From positions 72,294,646 to 72,358,645 of the forward strand of contig CM037585.1 in NCBI GenBank assembly GCA_021018995.1: DNA of 64,000 nt, written 5' to 3'. This document shows, piece by piece, positions 35,217 through 46,761 of this stretch. The notes beneath the pieces are model-generated. The model was not told the DNA's origin. It was given only the letters and a program-made list of their open reading frames with translations, and searched no databases. This DNA is from Chloranthus sessilifolius. Taxonomy: Eukaryota > Streptophyta > Magnoliopsida > Chloranthales > Chloranthaceae. Each line of letters opens with the position of its first letter. The first letter of the stretch is position 1. The position numbers and the translations under genes were made by a program.

Positions 35217-37721
35217 TGTTGGTGCACGCTTTTTCTGGGTTCCTCTCGGTCCCCGTTGAATCAGTGGCTCCAATTCTATCCAAGTGGACTCTAGTGATGC
35301 GGCATTTGAAATAGTGGAGGTAAAAATAAATAATAATAAAAAAAGGATTTTCTAGGAAGATTCCTAGTTTGTTGCGATCGCTAGCTGCAGATATTTATCG
35401 ACGCTGCAATACGTCAATGATCATGCTTGAGAGCGGGTATGGATTACTTCTATACTGAATAGTCCGCCTGCGAACGTCAGCAGCTATGCCTTTTCCTTAT
35501 AATTTAGATAGTTTAATTTTCCTTTTATTTCCCGTTATTGCTATAGTTCTGATCAGTTTAGACTTCCTTGATTCTATTATGAATCTAGCTGTGAATTTGT
35601 TAGAGTGAGTGGATCTATTCTAATATTATAATCCTATTGGGGGTCTAATTAATTTAGTTTCCTAATCTTATTAGAATCCTAATTAATTAAGTGTCCTAAC
35701 ACTACTAGGAGTTCGATTAATTTTAGTCTCCTAATCCCATTAGAAGTCTAATTGTGATTAGGTTTTCTAATTATACTAGGAGTGCACATGTAGTAGTCTT
35801 GATGAAACTCTAATTAAGTCAAGCATGCTAGTTACACTGAGATTCTAAGCAGAGCGAGTATTCTAATTAAGTCAAGTATAACAGTCTTACTAGAATTCTA
35901 ATCGAAATAGAAAACTAATTTGATTGAAACTCTAATTTAAGCCAAGGAATTAATTTTATTAAAATCTAAATAAAATAAAAAAACTGATTTTATTACAAAT
36001 CTAATTAAAATTAATAAACTAATTTTATTAAAATTCTAATTAAAGCAATGAATTAACTATACTAAAAATTGAATCAAAGCAATGAATTAATCATACTAAA
36101 TTCTAATTAAAGCAAAATATTAACCAATTAAAACCTGGTTTAAAGAAATTAATCGATCACACTAAAATCTAATTAACTTAATTAATTAATTATGCTGAAA
36201 TAAAATAAATCTACTAATTAATTATACTAAAAAAAATAAGAAAAAGCAATTAATTGATTCTAGAATTTCTAAAAAAAAGGGGTTTTGGGCCCGCAATGCT
36301 AAGGAGGATTGGCCTCATTCCCGAGTACCCTTTGTAAGCTCCCTTGGGCAAATCGGATGGCTGAGATTAAAGATAAATAAAAAATTTAGACCGTAAAATA
36401 GTATTTTAGGCTTTTCAGAGTCGATTTTCAGAATAATAATTATGAATTAAATTATGAACTAGAATTATAAAAACTAAAATTAATATTTTAGGATTTTTGG
36501 AGATATTAAAATAAGAAATTAAAATTAAAATTAAAATTTTTAGGATCGAATTCAGGTCCGAAATCAGAAAATCAGACCGTATGATTAAGGACTGGTTCTA
36601 GAGTATAAGATCTAGAACCAGAAATTAATGATAGGGCTGGAGATTAAGATTTTAGAACAGAATTAAAGGCTAGGGTCGGTAAATTAGACCGTCGGATTAA
36701 GGACTGGTTTCGAATTCAAAGAATTAGAACCAGATATAGAATACTTGCGGTCTAAAAAGGGTGCTACGGTCTCGGACTGAAAATTAAAATCTATAATTAA
36801 AACTAAGAGAAATCCTAAATCTATAGGCTAGAAGTTATGGTCGAAAACTAAAAATTAAATTCTTACCTAAGGTCGGGGTTGCGGAGAGAAATCCCGAAGA
36901 TTCGAAGCTTGAATCTCGAAATCATGACTAGGTTGCTCTATAGGTTTGTCCTCGGAGTTCTCTGGTTTCAGAATCTCAAAAAAATTCGTTCTCTCTCGAA
37001 AATTGCCAGCCTCTTTCGGCAAATTAAAAAAAAAATCTTTTATAGGTTTTTCTTCAATTACACGCCCTTTTCTAGGAATTTAACTGAATTACGCGCTAGT
37101 TTCCCGATGCTTAATCTCTTTGAGTCGGTCACCGACTTAGTGAGCGACCGGCTAACTTGCTCAGTGAGTTTTCTAGTCCTAATAGCGTTAGAACTAATTG
37201 TGTGCCTATTTTGGGGTGTGTCATCCAATTAAGCGCCACTCTCGAAGTGTTTAATCGAGGAAACTTAGAGGTCAAGGATAGTGAGACTAGGCCGGGCGTG
37301 GGCCAATTGTGTGTTGGTGATGTGGTGCTCAATTCGATTGCACGTTTGTTGTTAGGCACGTGATCGAGTCTCGAGTTGGTCTGGGGAAAGGAAGTTTGGT
37401 ATGAGAAGGGACTAATTGCGCGCTTGTAATTCTGCGTTTAATCGAATTGAGCATAGGGTTTTATGCGCTTAATTCGGGGTTGTCCGGGTTTGGTCTCTAG
37501 TCTGAAATGCAAGACTATTATTTTAGTCTGCATTCCGACAATATACTATTATTTCAGTATATAGTCTCCCTACGTTGGGCCTTGAGCCATAGAGCTATTA
37601 TTTCAGCCTGTGTCCAACCATGTACTATGTTTCAGTGCATGGTCCCATATCAGGGTTAAGAGGTCAAAGGTTGACCGAACAAAACTATATATTCCGAGAG
37701 GGAAAAATAGGGGTGTCTACA
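35217..37721 (+). mobile_element. Solo LTR G inside the CACTA element
   Basis: This 2505-bp LTR starts TGTTGGTGCACG and ends GGGGTGTCTACA. A perfect target-site duplication catag lies at 35212-35216 and 37722-37726. It includes about 700 bases of AT-rich sequence with recurring TCTAATTAA words (35560-36250) and a block GGGTTTTGGGCCCG (36279-36292). Its style suggests a Ty3/gypsy LTR, possibly Tat group; no internal region fixes the family. The orientation is assumed. There is no gene. Confidence 0.82.
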
Positions 37722-37726
37722 CATAG

Positions 37727-39290
37727 GTTTCCCAGCAAAAGGAACCGGCTGAAACTTGTTGGGCGTCGTCCTTGATCTTGTTTCTGGATGGCCCCTTCTG
37801 CCAAATACAACCCCGTAATGACCTATCTTTCAGTAATGCATGATAGTTATCCTTGTTCCTTAGCTGTGTTTTAACATGGTTTACACCACCAAGTAGTACT
37901 AGAAGGTGATCATAGTGGTTGGGGATGCATGACTATGGATAGGTCTCTTAATGAAGCTTTGAGCTTGAAATTTTTCTTGCCTTATGACTTGTGAGGATTT
38001 TCTTTATGGCTTTTTTATTATCTATAAAAAGAAATATTGATTCGTATTGTCATGGGTAAATGGTTTTCTTGTTCATAGACATTTTTAGTATAATTTTCAC
38101 GAGGAAAAAGTGAATGGTTCACCTATTAAATTGAGGCTTGATGCATATGAAGATTGAACCATCGTCTATATCTTAACTCATAAGTTTGGTTCTTTTCACT
38201 GAGATTTTCTAATTTTTAGTTAGTATTCTCATAATTGTATAATTCTTTTTCTTTTAGATTAATGGTTGATATGTGTTATGGCCTAAATTTTGCTTCAGTT
38301 ACTGACATAAAGAAGTTCCTTGCAGCTAGTGTTGAGCACCGGGAGTGGAGTCAATGGTTTCGTCGTCGATCCAGCTCAACTCTTGGGGAGTTCATACTGA
38401 ATCACCCATACGTAGTGTTCTTTGTATTCATGTCCAAAAGAACATAAAGTTGTTTAAATATTATTCTTTGTTTTATGTTTGTACCTGTAAGGCTGTAACA
38501 TTCTGATTATATTAGTAAGAGAATTAAAGAGCTAAGATCAGGTAAAAATTTACTTGAATGATGTTTTGATTGAATTACAACAAATCTAATGTTTCTTGGC
38601 TGAAATATGGTTTCCAGTGTTTCCATTTTCTGTAATATGATTTGATGCTGTTTTTCTGAGAGTTTTTCATCGGTTTTCCATAAGGATTCATACAGAAGTG
38701 GTATAGTTAGATTTTGTTTAGTATCTAAAGTTTTTATGATGGTGTTTGTGTAAGTGGGTGCATTCAAAATATTTTTTTAACAATAAAATAAGTGTGGAAG
38801 GTGTTGAGTTACACTTGTTTTGATCTCAACCAGTGGTATTACTGGTGTTTATTAAGTAGTTTATTGTTGTGTGTACAACAAAATAAGTATGGAAGGTGTT
38901 GAGTTACACTTGTTTTGATCTCAACCAGTGGTATTACTGGTGTTTATTAAGTAGTTTATTGTTGTGTGTACAATAGTTTGGTGATTTTTTGGTCTCAGTG
39001 TTAGTATGAGATTTGTGTTATGCTAATATGGCATTTGTGTTGCATCGATGGAAGAGATACATCTGTTGGGCTAGAAAGGGGCACTTGAAAGGTATTGGAA
39101 TTAGCAGTTTTCTAAAACCTCGATTGAGTTAACTCAGAAATCTGATTGCCTGACTTCCAAGCCAATTTTTCTGATATATATATATATATTTGGGTTTGAG
39201 TGATGCTTAGGATTTCTGAAATATATATATTTCGGTTTCTCAAATTAATGTATTATTTTTTTTTGAAAAAAAATATATAAAAATTACAGC
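37727..39290. other. CACTA interior, right part, no recognised gene
   Basis: A short frame at 38258-38445 (MVDMCYGLNFASVTDIKKFL, ending MSKRT) is preceded by pyrimidine-rich sequence and could be an exon, but matches no family I know. The rest is AT-rich, with a 95-bp duplication and a short TA run near 39175. Confidence 0.35.
38784..38973. repeat. Two nearly identical 95-bp tandem units
   Basis: The words AGTGTGGAAG (38791) and AGTATGGAAG (38886) mark a period of 95. The copies differ at very few bases, so this duplication is much younger than the element around it. Confidence 0.92.
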
Positions 39291-39601
39291 AAAAAACCGT
39301 CGTTCTTTTTCTCATCTATGACCATCGTTGTATGAGAGAAAAATGACAGTTATAATGGGTCGTCAAAAAAAAATGGTGAGTGTTTTTTTTTTAAATGACA
39401 AAAAAAATAACAGCTCAAAACCGTTGTTTGTGGTCGACAACCGAAGACAGTCGCTATTTTGATGAAATAAACGACGATCTAAATATGCTGTTGAAAAATA
39501 CTACTATTTTTTTTAGGACAGCTCTCTCGATGGTCTAAAACTGTCATTTTTTGTGAAAACGACAGTCATGAGTTGTTTTTTTGCATTTTCACATAGTGGT
39601 A

Positions 39602-40050
39602 ATCTGTTCATGTGTTGAATTTATTTTTTTTATGCGTTCATTCTCAATGATTTAAGGCTTGATTTCTACGTTTCGTAACCATCATTCAGAGGCAACGACT
39701 CCTCATACGAGAAGCGACGACGCATTGTGAAGGAAGCGACGACGCTAAGTTTTTGAAGCGTTGTAGCTTCATCATTGAAGCGTCGGCACTGTTGCGTCAT
39801 TTTAATCCTGTGTCAGTGAAGAGCCTGCAACTCAACCTGGAACTATTGACAATGTTAAATTTTTGTGAACGAACTCTCGTGGATTGAAATTTTCATACTC
39901 ATGGAGCTTCATTTTTATTACTTAGAAGCTATTTATGAAGAAAAAAGATTTACTAATCAGGATACAGAAGATTTTATTCATCAATAAAAACTATTTCTTT
40001 ACATTGTCTTTCTTTATACTATATTTCTATACATTGCTCTTTCATTACAC
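39602..40050. other. MULE right arm, continued (copy 1)
   Basis: No gene is seen. GAAGCGACGACG words at 39700-39790 match, inverted, the left arm. The block 39677-40020 recurs at 52966-53236 on the other side of the Tekay element (shared CATCATTCAGAGG, TTGAAGCGTCGGCACTG and TTTACTAATCAGGATACA). Confidence 0.5.
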
Positions 40051-43007
40051 TGTGACACCCCATAAAAACACAAGTGTAAAGTCCAGACCGACGATGTGTC
40101 ATAGACCATGGATCCTTGAATGGGGAAAATCCGTGTAGGCACGGGCCACTTGAAACCCATATGAATCAATTTAGAGTGATGGCCTAATTGGACCTAGGCC
40201 ACAGACCTCTCTTAGATCTGGCCATTTGGGGGGGCCCACACTAAGAACTAAACCCTGGTGGGCCATTTCCAATGTTGTGAGGAGCCACTAGTCATTACTC
40301 GACCTAGGAGGACCCTCAGGACACTAAGGCCTGTGATGGGATTTGGGTGGATTGAGATCCATTTCGGCCCATGGGTGGAGAACCAATAGATGGACTGCAT
40401 ACGCAGAGTGGGGGTGTATAAGCTAAACACCCGATCTATGTCACCCTACTTTAACCGCATGCACGTAACCATGCGAATCATTATTTGCATTGGTTTGGTC
40501 GACTGTGCAAGGAGAAGGGAGACCGAAGTGAAGAAGGAAAATCCATCTTCTTCTTCTCCTCCATTCGGTTCAAGCTCATTGCAGCTAAACTGTGGATTTT
40601 AGTCTAGAAAACTCCTTCGTTCCATATAGAATTCGAACTCTATAACCTCGGAGCACTGCAACTCTATGAGCCATGCAAATCAATGAGGAGTCGTGAAATC
40701 GGAGTACCGAAGGCATCGATCCAATGCCTTTAGGTCGTAAAGAGTCACATGTGAGGAAAGCTTGTAGAGGTAACCCTCATTTTATGTACGTCACGTTTTA
40801 GGGCCTAGAGACCTTGCTAGGTTGTGATACTCGAGGCTGCATGCAAGGATTTCAAGGATCGAATGTATCCGAAGCTCATAAAGGAATGCTTCGGGGTTAA
40901 TCATTGAAACCCTTGCATGAGCTCTGAGAATGGGGATAAATCATGTATTAGAGTCCACAATGCGAGATTTGCATGGTGCTTGTTGGGCGAGTTGTTGAAC
41001 CATCTCAAGAAGCCGTAAGGGCTGGCTCGAGTTCTGGGTGTGTGCTGTTTAAGACAACAATTCTGTAGGGTACGCTCGAGCATGAATCGCCCTGCTCGAG
41101 CGGGAATTATAGGCTTAAATCGCTCGGGAAGAAATTGTTCGAGTTTGAGCTGAGGATTTACATTGGGAATATGCTCAAGCGGGAAAAGACTTGAAGGGTA
41201 CGCTTGAGCGGGATCTCTAGACTATTTTCGCTTGGGTCAAAATCGCTCGAGCGAGACTTGGAGATTTGTATTGGAAACACGCTCGAGCGTGAATAGTGTC
41301 ACTCGATCGGGATATCACCTGAAGCCTACGCTCGAGCGTGATTCGTAGGCTTATTTCGCTTGGGTTAAAACTGCTCGAGTAGGAAGCATAGGTGCCACTG
41401 GGAACCAGTCGAGTGTGAATCGAGCCACGCTCGAGTGTGGAACTCTATTTTGGACTTTAATAAACTGTATGCTTGGGACTTGACTTGTAAGCTCGAGTGT
41501 TATATGCGGGGATACGTATTGAGTACCAATGTCTAAGACACATGTCTGGCCTTGTGAATTAGGGGAAAGGCATGGGGAAAACATCTTGAAATGAGCTTGT
41601 AAGATCGGCACGCGTGCTTGACTCGACGTAAGGTAGGGAAATTTTGAATGCAAAGTTATATGCTTGATTTGAATCATGGGATAACATAAATGAATTGCTC
41701 ATATTTGATTTACATAATCTCGCCATATTTTTTGATAAATGAAAGCTATGAATATGATTTAAGAATGTTCCGTACATAAAATTTGCATAATTTAATTGAC
41801 ATCTTGTTTGCATTGATTCCGGAGTTCAATTGAGAAGTTAAGATCTGTTTTGTGATATGATTCGAGTCTAATCTTATTAGTATGAACGTGTCATATGTAA
41901 GAACCATCTCTCGTCTATTGGAATTCGTGTGTATATGTTATGTGTGAGATTGTGCGCAACTAAGGAGTGGAGCCTCCATGAGAGGGGTGGAGTCCCTGGG
42001 TAATAACCTTGTGTCCGCTACGGACTACTCAGTTCCCACTACGGGTTACAATTGCCACAAATCTATTCCCGTGCTTGTGATTAGTTGTGAGTGGAATGGA
42101 ATCTCCAAGGGATTAGTGGAGTCCCCGGTTAACCTAGTGTCCGCTACGAACTGGTCTATTCCCACTACGGGATACTCACACTAATATTATGTGATTAGAC
42201 TACTTGATGTGTTATGCCATGCTCGAGTCTGTGATCCTATATGCTCGTCTTGTACAATCGTCATCCTAATATGATATGAAAGTCAGCCCTATTTCCTTGT
42301 TTCGATTATTTATATGAACTCGTACGCTTCCTCGCATCATGACATGTCATGTCTACGAATGCATGTTTTCAAGTATTTGTTTATGCTCGCCTACTCGTGA
42401 TATCATATTAAATTACCAGATTGTTTATATATATGCATCTATGCCATAAATTAGAATGACATTGTATCATTTTGCATTGATTATGTCCCTACTGAGCTTG
42501 GATGAAGCTCATTCCTTGACTATATGTCACAGCTGCAGGAGCTGAGCCTGTGAGAGTTCTGGAACAAGAGAAGGATCCGGATTACGCACCTGAGGACGAA
42601 GAGGAGTTAACCAAGGAACACTATCAGTAGCTGACTCGGGTTGAGTTTGTTTTTGAGAAATTTTGTGATACTATAATGTATATTTTGAATCCACTGTTTA
42701 GGTGAAGGACGGCCTTCACCGGTGGATATTTTGTATAAATTCTGCTAGTCATAGATAGTTAGCTTTGTGGGTATACTATCTAGGTTGTGTGTGTCTCGCT
42801 TTGCTATATTTCTGCTGCGTACTTTGATTTTGCTCGTGTGATTGCTTACCACAGTACCTGATGGCTCGGTCCTTCCAACTACCTTATCTGGGAAGAGCGA
42901 GCTCTAGAAGCGAAGTAAGTACTTCCACTTTACATGTTATTGTGCCCTAGATTTTGTAATCGATTTGACGGCCTGGGTTTTTCGTTAAGGAAATTCGGGG
43001 TGCCACA
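40051..43007 (+). mobile_element. 5' LTR of the Tekay element
   Basis: This 2957-bp LTR starts TGTGACACCCC and ends CGGGGTGCCACA. It contains a CTCGAG array (41065-41445), paired GGAGTGGAGCCTCCATGAG-type repeats (41965-42175), and a stem ACTGAGCTTGG/TGAAGCTCA (near 42490). It is longer than the 3' LTR because that copy lacks about 840 bases (41545-42385 here). Confidence 0.9.
41065..41445. repeat. CTCGAG palindrome array in the 5' LTR
   Basis: About a dozen copies of YGCTCGAGCG or decayed forms (GCTTGAGCG, GCTCAAGCG) occur at 20-45 base spacing. The copy at 51580-52010 in the 3' LTR keeps the same number and spacing, but different copies have decayed. Confidence 0.85.
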
Positions 43008-43008
43008 G

Positions 43009-43020
43009 TGGTATCAGAGC
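43009..43020 (+). promoter_or_regulatory. Primer-binding site (initiator Met tRNA)
   Basis: TGGTATCAGAGC, one base after the LTR end, is the standard sequence complementary to the 3' end of plant initiator methionine tRNA used by chromoviruses. Confidence 0.95.
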
Positions 43021-43231
43021 CTAGTACTAGAGTCACGTACTATGGCAGAGCGGATCTGATGTGACACCGTGTGTCACTCGCAATAATAGAGACCTACTCT
43101 GAATACCCGTAATACTAAGGTTCTATAAGCAGAGCTGTAGCTTAAGTAAGAGACATAGTGTTAGGATCGGAGCTGAGACTCTAGCCTTTGAATTAATCTA
43201 ACTTAGTGTCAAATGGCCGTGACAGGTCAAC

Positions 43232-44512
43232 ATGCCACTGCGACGGGGAAGACCGAGGACCGTCAATATAGGTTACACTACTAATGGTTAGGGGATAGCC
43301 ACAACATCAAATGCAGTGCCCCTAAATAACAACAACAACAATGTGGCGGTAGATGAAAACCTCACAAACAACAATAATACACCTGGTTTGGAAAACAACA
43401 TGGGAAATGCTCCAAGGAATGATAACAATCAATAGTTGTTGGAAACAGTGGTGAACGCTATGGCATTGCTTTCAGAGCGACACCACCCATCTAGATTTCA
43501 GGAATTCAGGAGGATGAGGCCTCCTAGTTTCTATGGACAGGTAGATCCGATGGAAGCAAAGCAGTGGTTGAATCAAATAGAAAAGATCTTGCAAAGGACC
43601 AGATGCATGGAAGAAGAGAGAGTTAGTTGGGCCTCATTCCAACTCGAGGGTGAAGCAGACCCTTGGTGGAAATTCGTAGAGAGGACACGCGTACCAGGGA
43701 TGCCATGGACATGGGCGGAATTCACCACCACTTTCTACAAAAAATATTTCCTGGAATAAGAGAAACGTCAATTAGAGATCCAATTAGCCAATTTAGCGCA
43801 AGGTTCCATGAGTGTTCGAGAGTACGAGACCGAATTCACCCGTTTGTCTCGCTTTGCGCTGGGTCTAATAGCCACTGAGTTGATGAAAACATAGAAATTC
43901 GAATATGGTTTGAAGCTAACGATTAAGAGAAAAATAGCTCTATTTGAACCAACGACGTATGAAAGGGTAGTAAGGTTGGCTCTAATAGTAGAAAGAGAGG
44001 TTGAAGATTTGTATAGGAGGAGGGATGAGCAAGTGAGAAGTAGAAAGGCTCAAACCGAAACAACTGATTCGGGGTATGCTAACAAGAGACCTAAGTATTT
44101 GATGCCACCACCACCACCATCTACTACTGCGACATCATTGAGGTCATTCAATCTGGCAGCATTGGGGCCATTGCCCCTGTAACCGATAACCCCGGCCATG
44201 CCAAGAACAACATCAACAGGCGTAACTCGCACTACGTCTTATAATGCCTCTTCAACATTGAAGGTGACGCGTCCAAAGTGCAGAATGGCCCACAGAATTG
44301 CAGAATGCTGGAAGGCGAAAGGAGCATGCTTTAAGTGTGGAAAAGTGGGACATCAGATTAGGGAGTGCCCAGAAATGGAAGGAGAGGCCACTGCAAGGAT
44401 GATGAGTCAAGGATCTTCAAGACCTACCATACAAGGCCGAGCTTATGCAGTGTCGGCTCAGGATCCCCAAGCTAATAATGATGTAATTCAAGGTATGAAT
44501 TCCATACATTAA
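43232..44512 (+). pseudogene. gag of the Tekay element, stops but no frameshift
   Basis: The ATG at 43232 opens MPLRRGRPRTVNIGYTTNG, the usual basic start of this clade. An Asn-rich stretch follows, then the gag core at 43490-43900 (RMRPPSFYGQVDPMEAKQWL, EGEADPWWKF, FYKKYF, SVREYETEFTRLSRF). A basic and proline-rich linker leads to a CCHC knuckle CFKCGKVGHQIREC (about 44330-44371). One frame is open throughout except for stops at 43289, 43433, 43757, 43892 and 44180. The protein would form the particle and bind RNA. Pol follows after a short gap in a different frame. Confidence 0.9.
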
Positions 44513-44600
44513 TTAATTTTAAATATTCGAATTTTAGATGAAGAAGGTGTATATGTTAGAATAATTAGTGCTACTCCATTAATTACTACTGTTAGAACCA

Positions 44601-45103
44601 TTGTACGCACCTAACGCAAATACTTATGCATATACATGTCGAAACTCAGGTACTATACCAATGTACTTCAAAAGTGATAGCGCGATGGATATCTGCTTTC
44701 ACAATGCTCGAGTCTTGATAGACCCAGGGTCTACCCACTCCTTCGTCACACCTCAGTTTGCAGCCGAACTATCTATCAAGCCTGAACCACTTGAGTTTGT
44801 CCTCAGAGTGTCAGTCCCAACCAGGAAGTCGATGAAAATAGACCACATATGTCGGTCCATAGTAGCTCTGATTAAGACCATAAGACCAAGGTGGAGCTGA
44901 TTCTACTGGGCATGCAAGGCTTTGATGTTATACTGGGTATGGACTGGTTATCCGAGAACCACGTCGTCATTGATTGCCTTCGGAAGGTAGTCATTTTTAG
45001 ACCCAAGAAGGGAGGATCTTTCAGATTCTATGGAGCCCAACCGAATGTGGCACCCTTGATATCAGCCATCAGGGCCGAGAGACTACCAAATAAGGGTTGT
45101 TAG
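44601..45103 (+). pseudogene. Aspartic protease region of the Tekay pol gene
   Basis: The active-site loop reads VLIDPGSTHSFV. It has DPG where retroviral enzymes usually have DTG or DSG, a variant common in this plant clade. The second half, FDVILGMDWLSENHVVIDC, is in another frame, so a frameshift lies near 44860-44890. The enzyme would cut the gag-pol polyprotein. Confidence 0.85.
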
Positions 45104-46761
45104 GGCTACTTAGCGTTCCTACAAGACCAGAAGAAAGGAGAAGTTAACCTCTCTGACATTCCCGTGGCATATGAATTTCTTGATGTATTTCCAAGGAAAT
45201 ACCGGGTCTACCACTTGAGAGGGAGGTCGAATTTGCTATAGACCTAGCCCCAGGCATAGAACTAGTATCCAAGGAGCCATACCGAATGGCACCTGCCGAG
45301 TTAAAGGAGCTAAAGGAATAACTACAGGAACTCCTTGACAAGGGTTTTATTCGGCCAAGTGTGTCCCCATGGGGGGCACCTGTGTTATTTGTCAGAAAGA
45401 AAGATGGGTCTATGCGTCTATGCATCGACTACAGACAGCTGAACAAGCTGGCAATCAAGAATCGATACCCACTTCCCAAAATCGAAGACTTGTTCGATCA
45501 TTTGCTAAGAGCAAAATTCTTCTCCAAGATCGATCTGAGGTCGGGTTACTATAAGATGAAAGTAAAAGTTGAAGACGTTCATAAGACAGCTTTTAGAACC
45601 CGATATGACCATTACGGATTTCTTTTCATGCCCTTTGGATTGACCAACGCACTCGAAGCCTTCATGGACCTCATGAACAGAGTGTTCAAGCCTTGTTTGG
45701 ATAAGTGGGCCGTGGTCTTCATTGACAACATTCTCATTTATTCAAGGTCAAGAGAAGAGCATGAACAACACCTATGCCTAGCACTCCAAACCTTGTGAGA
45801 ATCTCAGTTGTATGCAAAGTTTGAAAAATGTGAGTTCTGGCTAGAGCAGGAGAGTTTCCTTGGGCATGTTATTTTAGAAGCTAGTATAGAAGTGAACCCT
45901 ATAAAAATAGAAGCGGTAGTCAAATGGGAACAACCTAGAATGGTCACTAAAATTCGTAGTTTCCTAGGATTAGTCGGATACTACCGAAGGTTTGTTGAAG
46001 GATTTGCCAAGCTAGCGAAACCACTCACCCGTCTTACCAGGAAAACTTCCAAATTTGAGTGGATCGAAGCCTGCGAGCACAATTTTCAAGAATTGAAGAA
46101 GAAGTTGACCTCTGCACCTATGCTTACCCTACCATCGAGCAATGGGGGATTCTCTATATACAGTGACGCTTTCCACAATGGGTTAGGCTGCGTATTGAAT
46201 CAACATGGTAAAGTTGTAGCATATGGATCCAAGCAGATAAAAGACCACGAAAAGAACTACCCTACACATGACTTGAAGCTTGCAACAACCATTTTTGCAT
46301 TGAAGATTTGGAGGCATTACCTCTATGGTGAGACCTTCGATATTTTCATAGACCACAAGAGCCTCAAATACTTGTTTACTCAGAAGGAACTCAATATGAG
46401 ACAGAGGAGATGGATGGAGTTTCTCATGGATTATGATTGCATCATCCAATACCATCCGGGAAAAGCCAATGTGGTGGTTGATGCGCTTAGCCAAAAATCA
46501 TCTGCTCAGCTGTCATACCTAGTAGCTAGACTACACCGATGGAAACTACTTGAGGGCATAACCTTGGGTGACACTCACTTCCAATTGAAGGAATTTGGAG
46601 CACTGTTAGCCAATTTCAAGATCAAATCGACCCTCCTCAAAAGGATCAGAGAAAACCAATTGAAGGACCCAGAGCTTATGGCTATCAAGCAGAGTGTAGA
46701 CAATGGAAATTCGTCTGAGTTTTCAATTAAGGACGACGGGTCCTTATTGTTTCAAGGCTGA
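45104..46761 (+). pseudogene. Reverse transcriptase and RNase H of the Tekay element
   Basis: From about 45200 one frame is used, with stops at 45319 and 45796. RT motifs in order are [59 protein letters not shown] and the catalytic loop FIDNILIYS. The second Asp of the usual IDD is Asn (codon 45727), which should abolish catalysis. RNase H covers about 46150-46500, with [13 protein letters not shown], then [20 protein letters not shown], where the catalytic Glu of DLELA is Lys, then [13 protein letters not shown] and [14 protein letters not shown]. It would copy the RNA genome into DNA. Region 45104-45200 links it to the protease with frame changes. Confidence 0.9.

Larger units (their letters stand above)
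32570..39598. mobile_element. CACTA (CMC/EnSpm) transposon, apparently non-autonomous
   Basis: The left end is CACTATGTGAAAATG (32570-32584) and the right end is its exact complement (39584-39598). The 3-bp target-site duplication gta lies at 32567-32569 and 39599-39601. Near the right end, subterminal CGTCGTT, ACGACGAT and CCGTTGTT words (39295-39560) are typical of this superfamily. I found no TNP2-type transposase in 7.0 kb, even after discounting solo LTR G. The inside holds a TATA box (CTATAAATA near 32714), leader-like sequence with a possible splice donor near 32862, the SINE, and unrecognised short ORFs. Confidence 0.85.

Noticed and set aside
36879-37363. ORFs in solo LTR G
   Set aside because: There is no family similarity and both strands are open together. 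They are explained by composition of the LTR.
41978-42184. ORF MRGVESLGNNLVSATDYSVP
   Set aside because: It is read from two diverged copies of an LTR-internal repeat, and the same sequence in LTR C (13000-13200) is not open.
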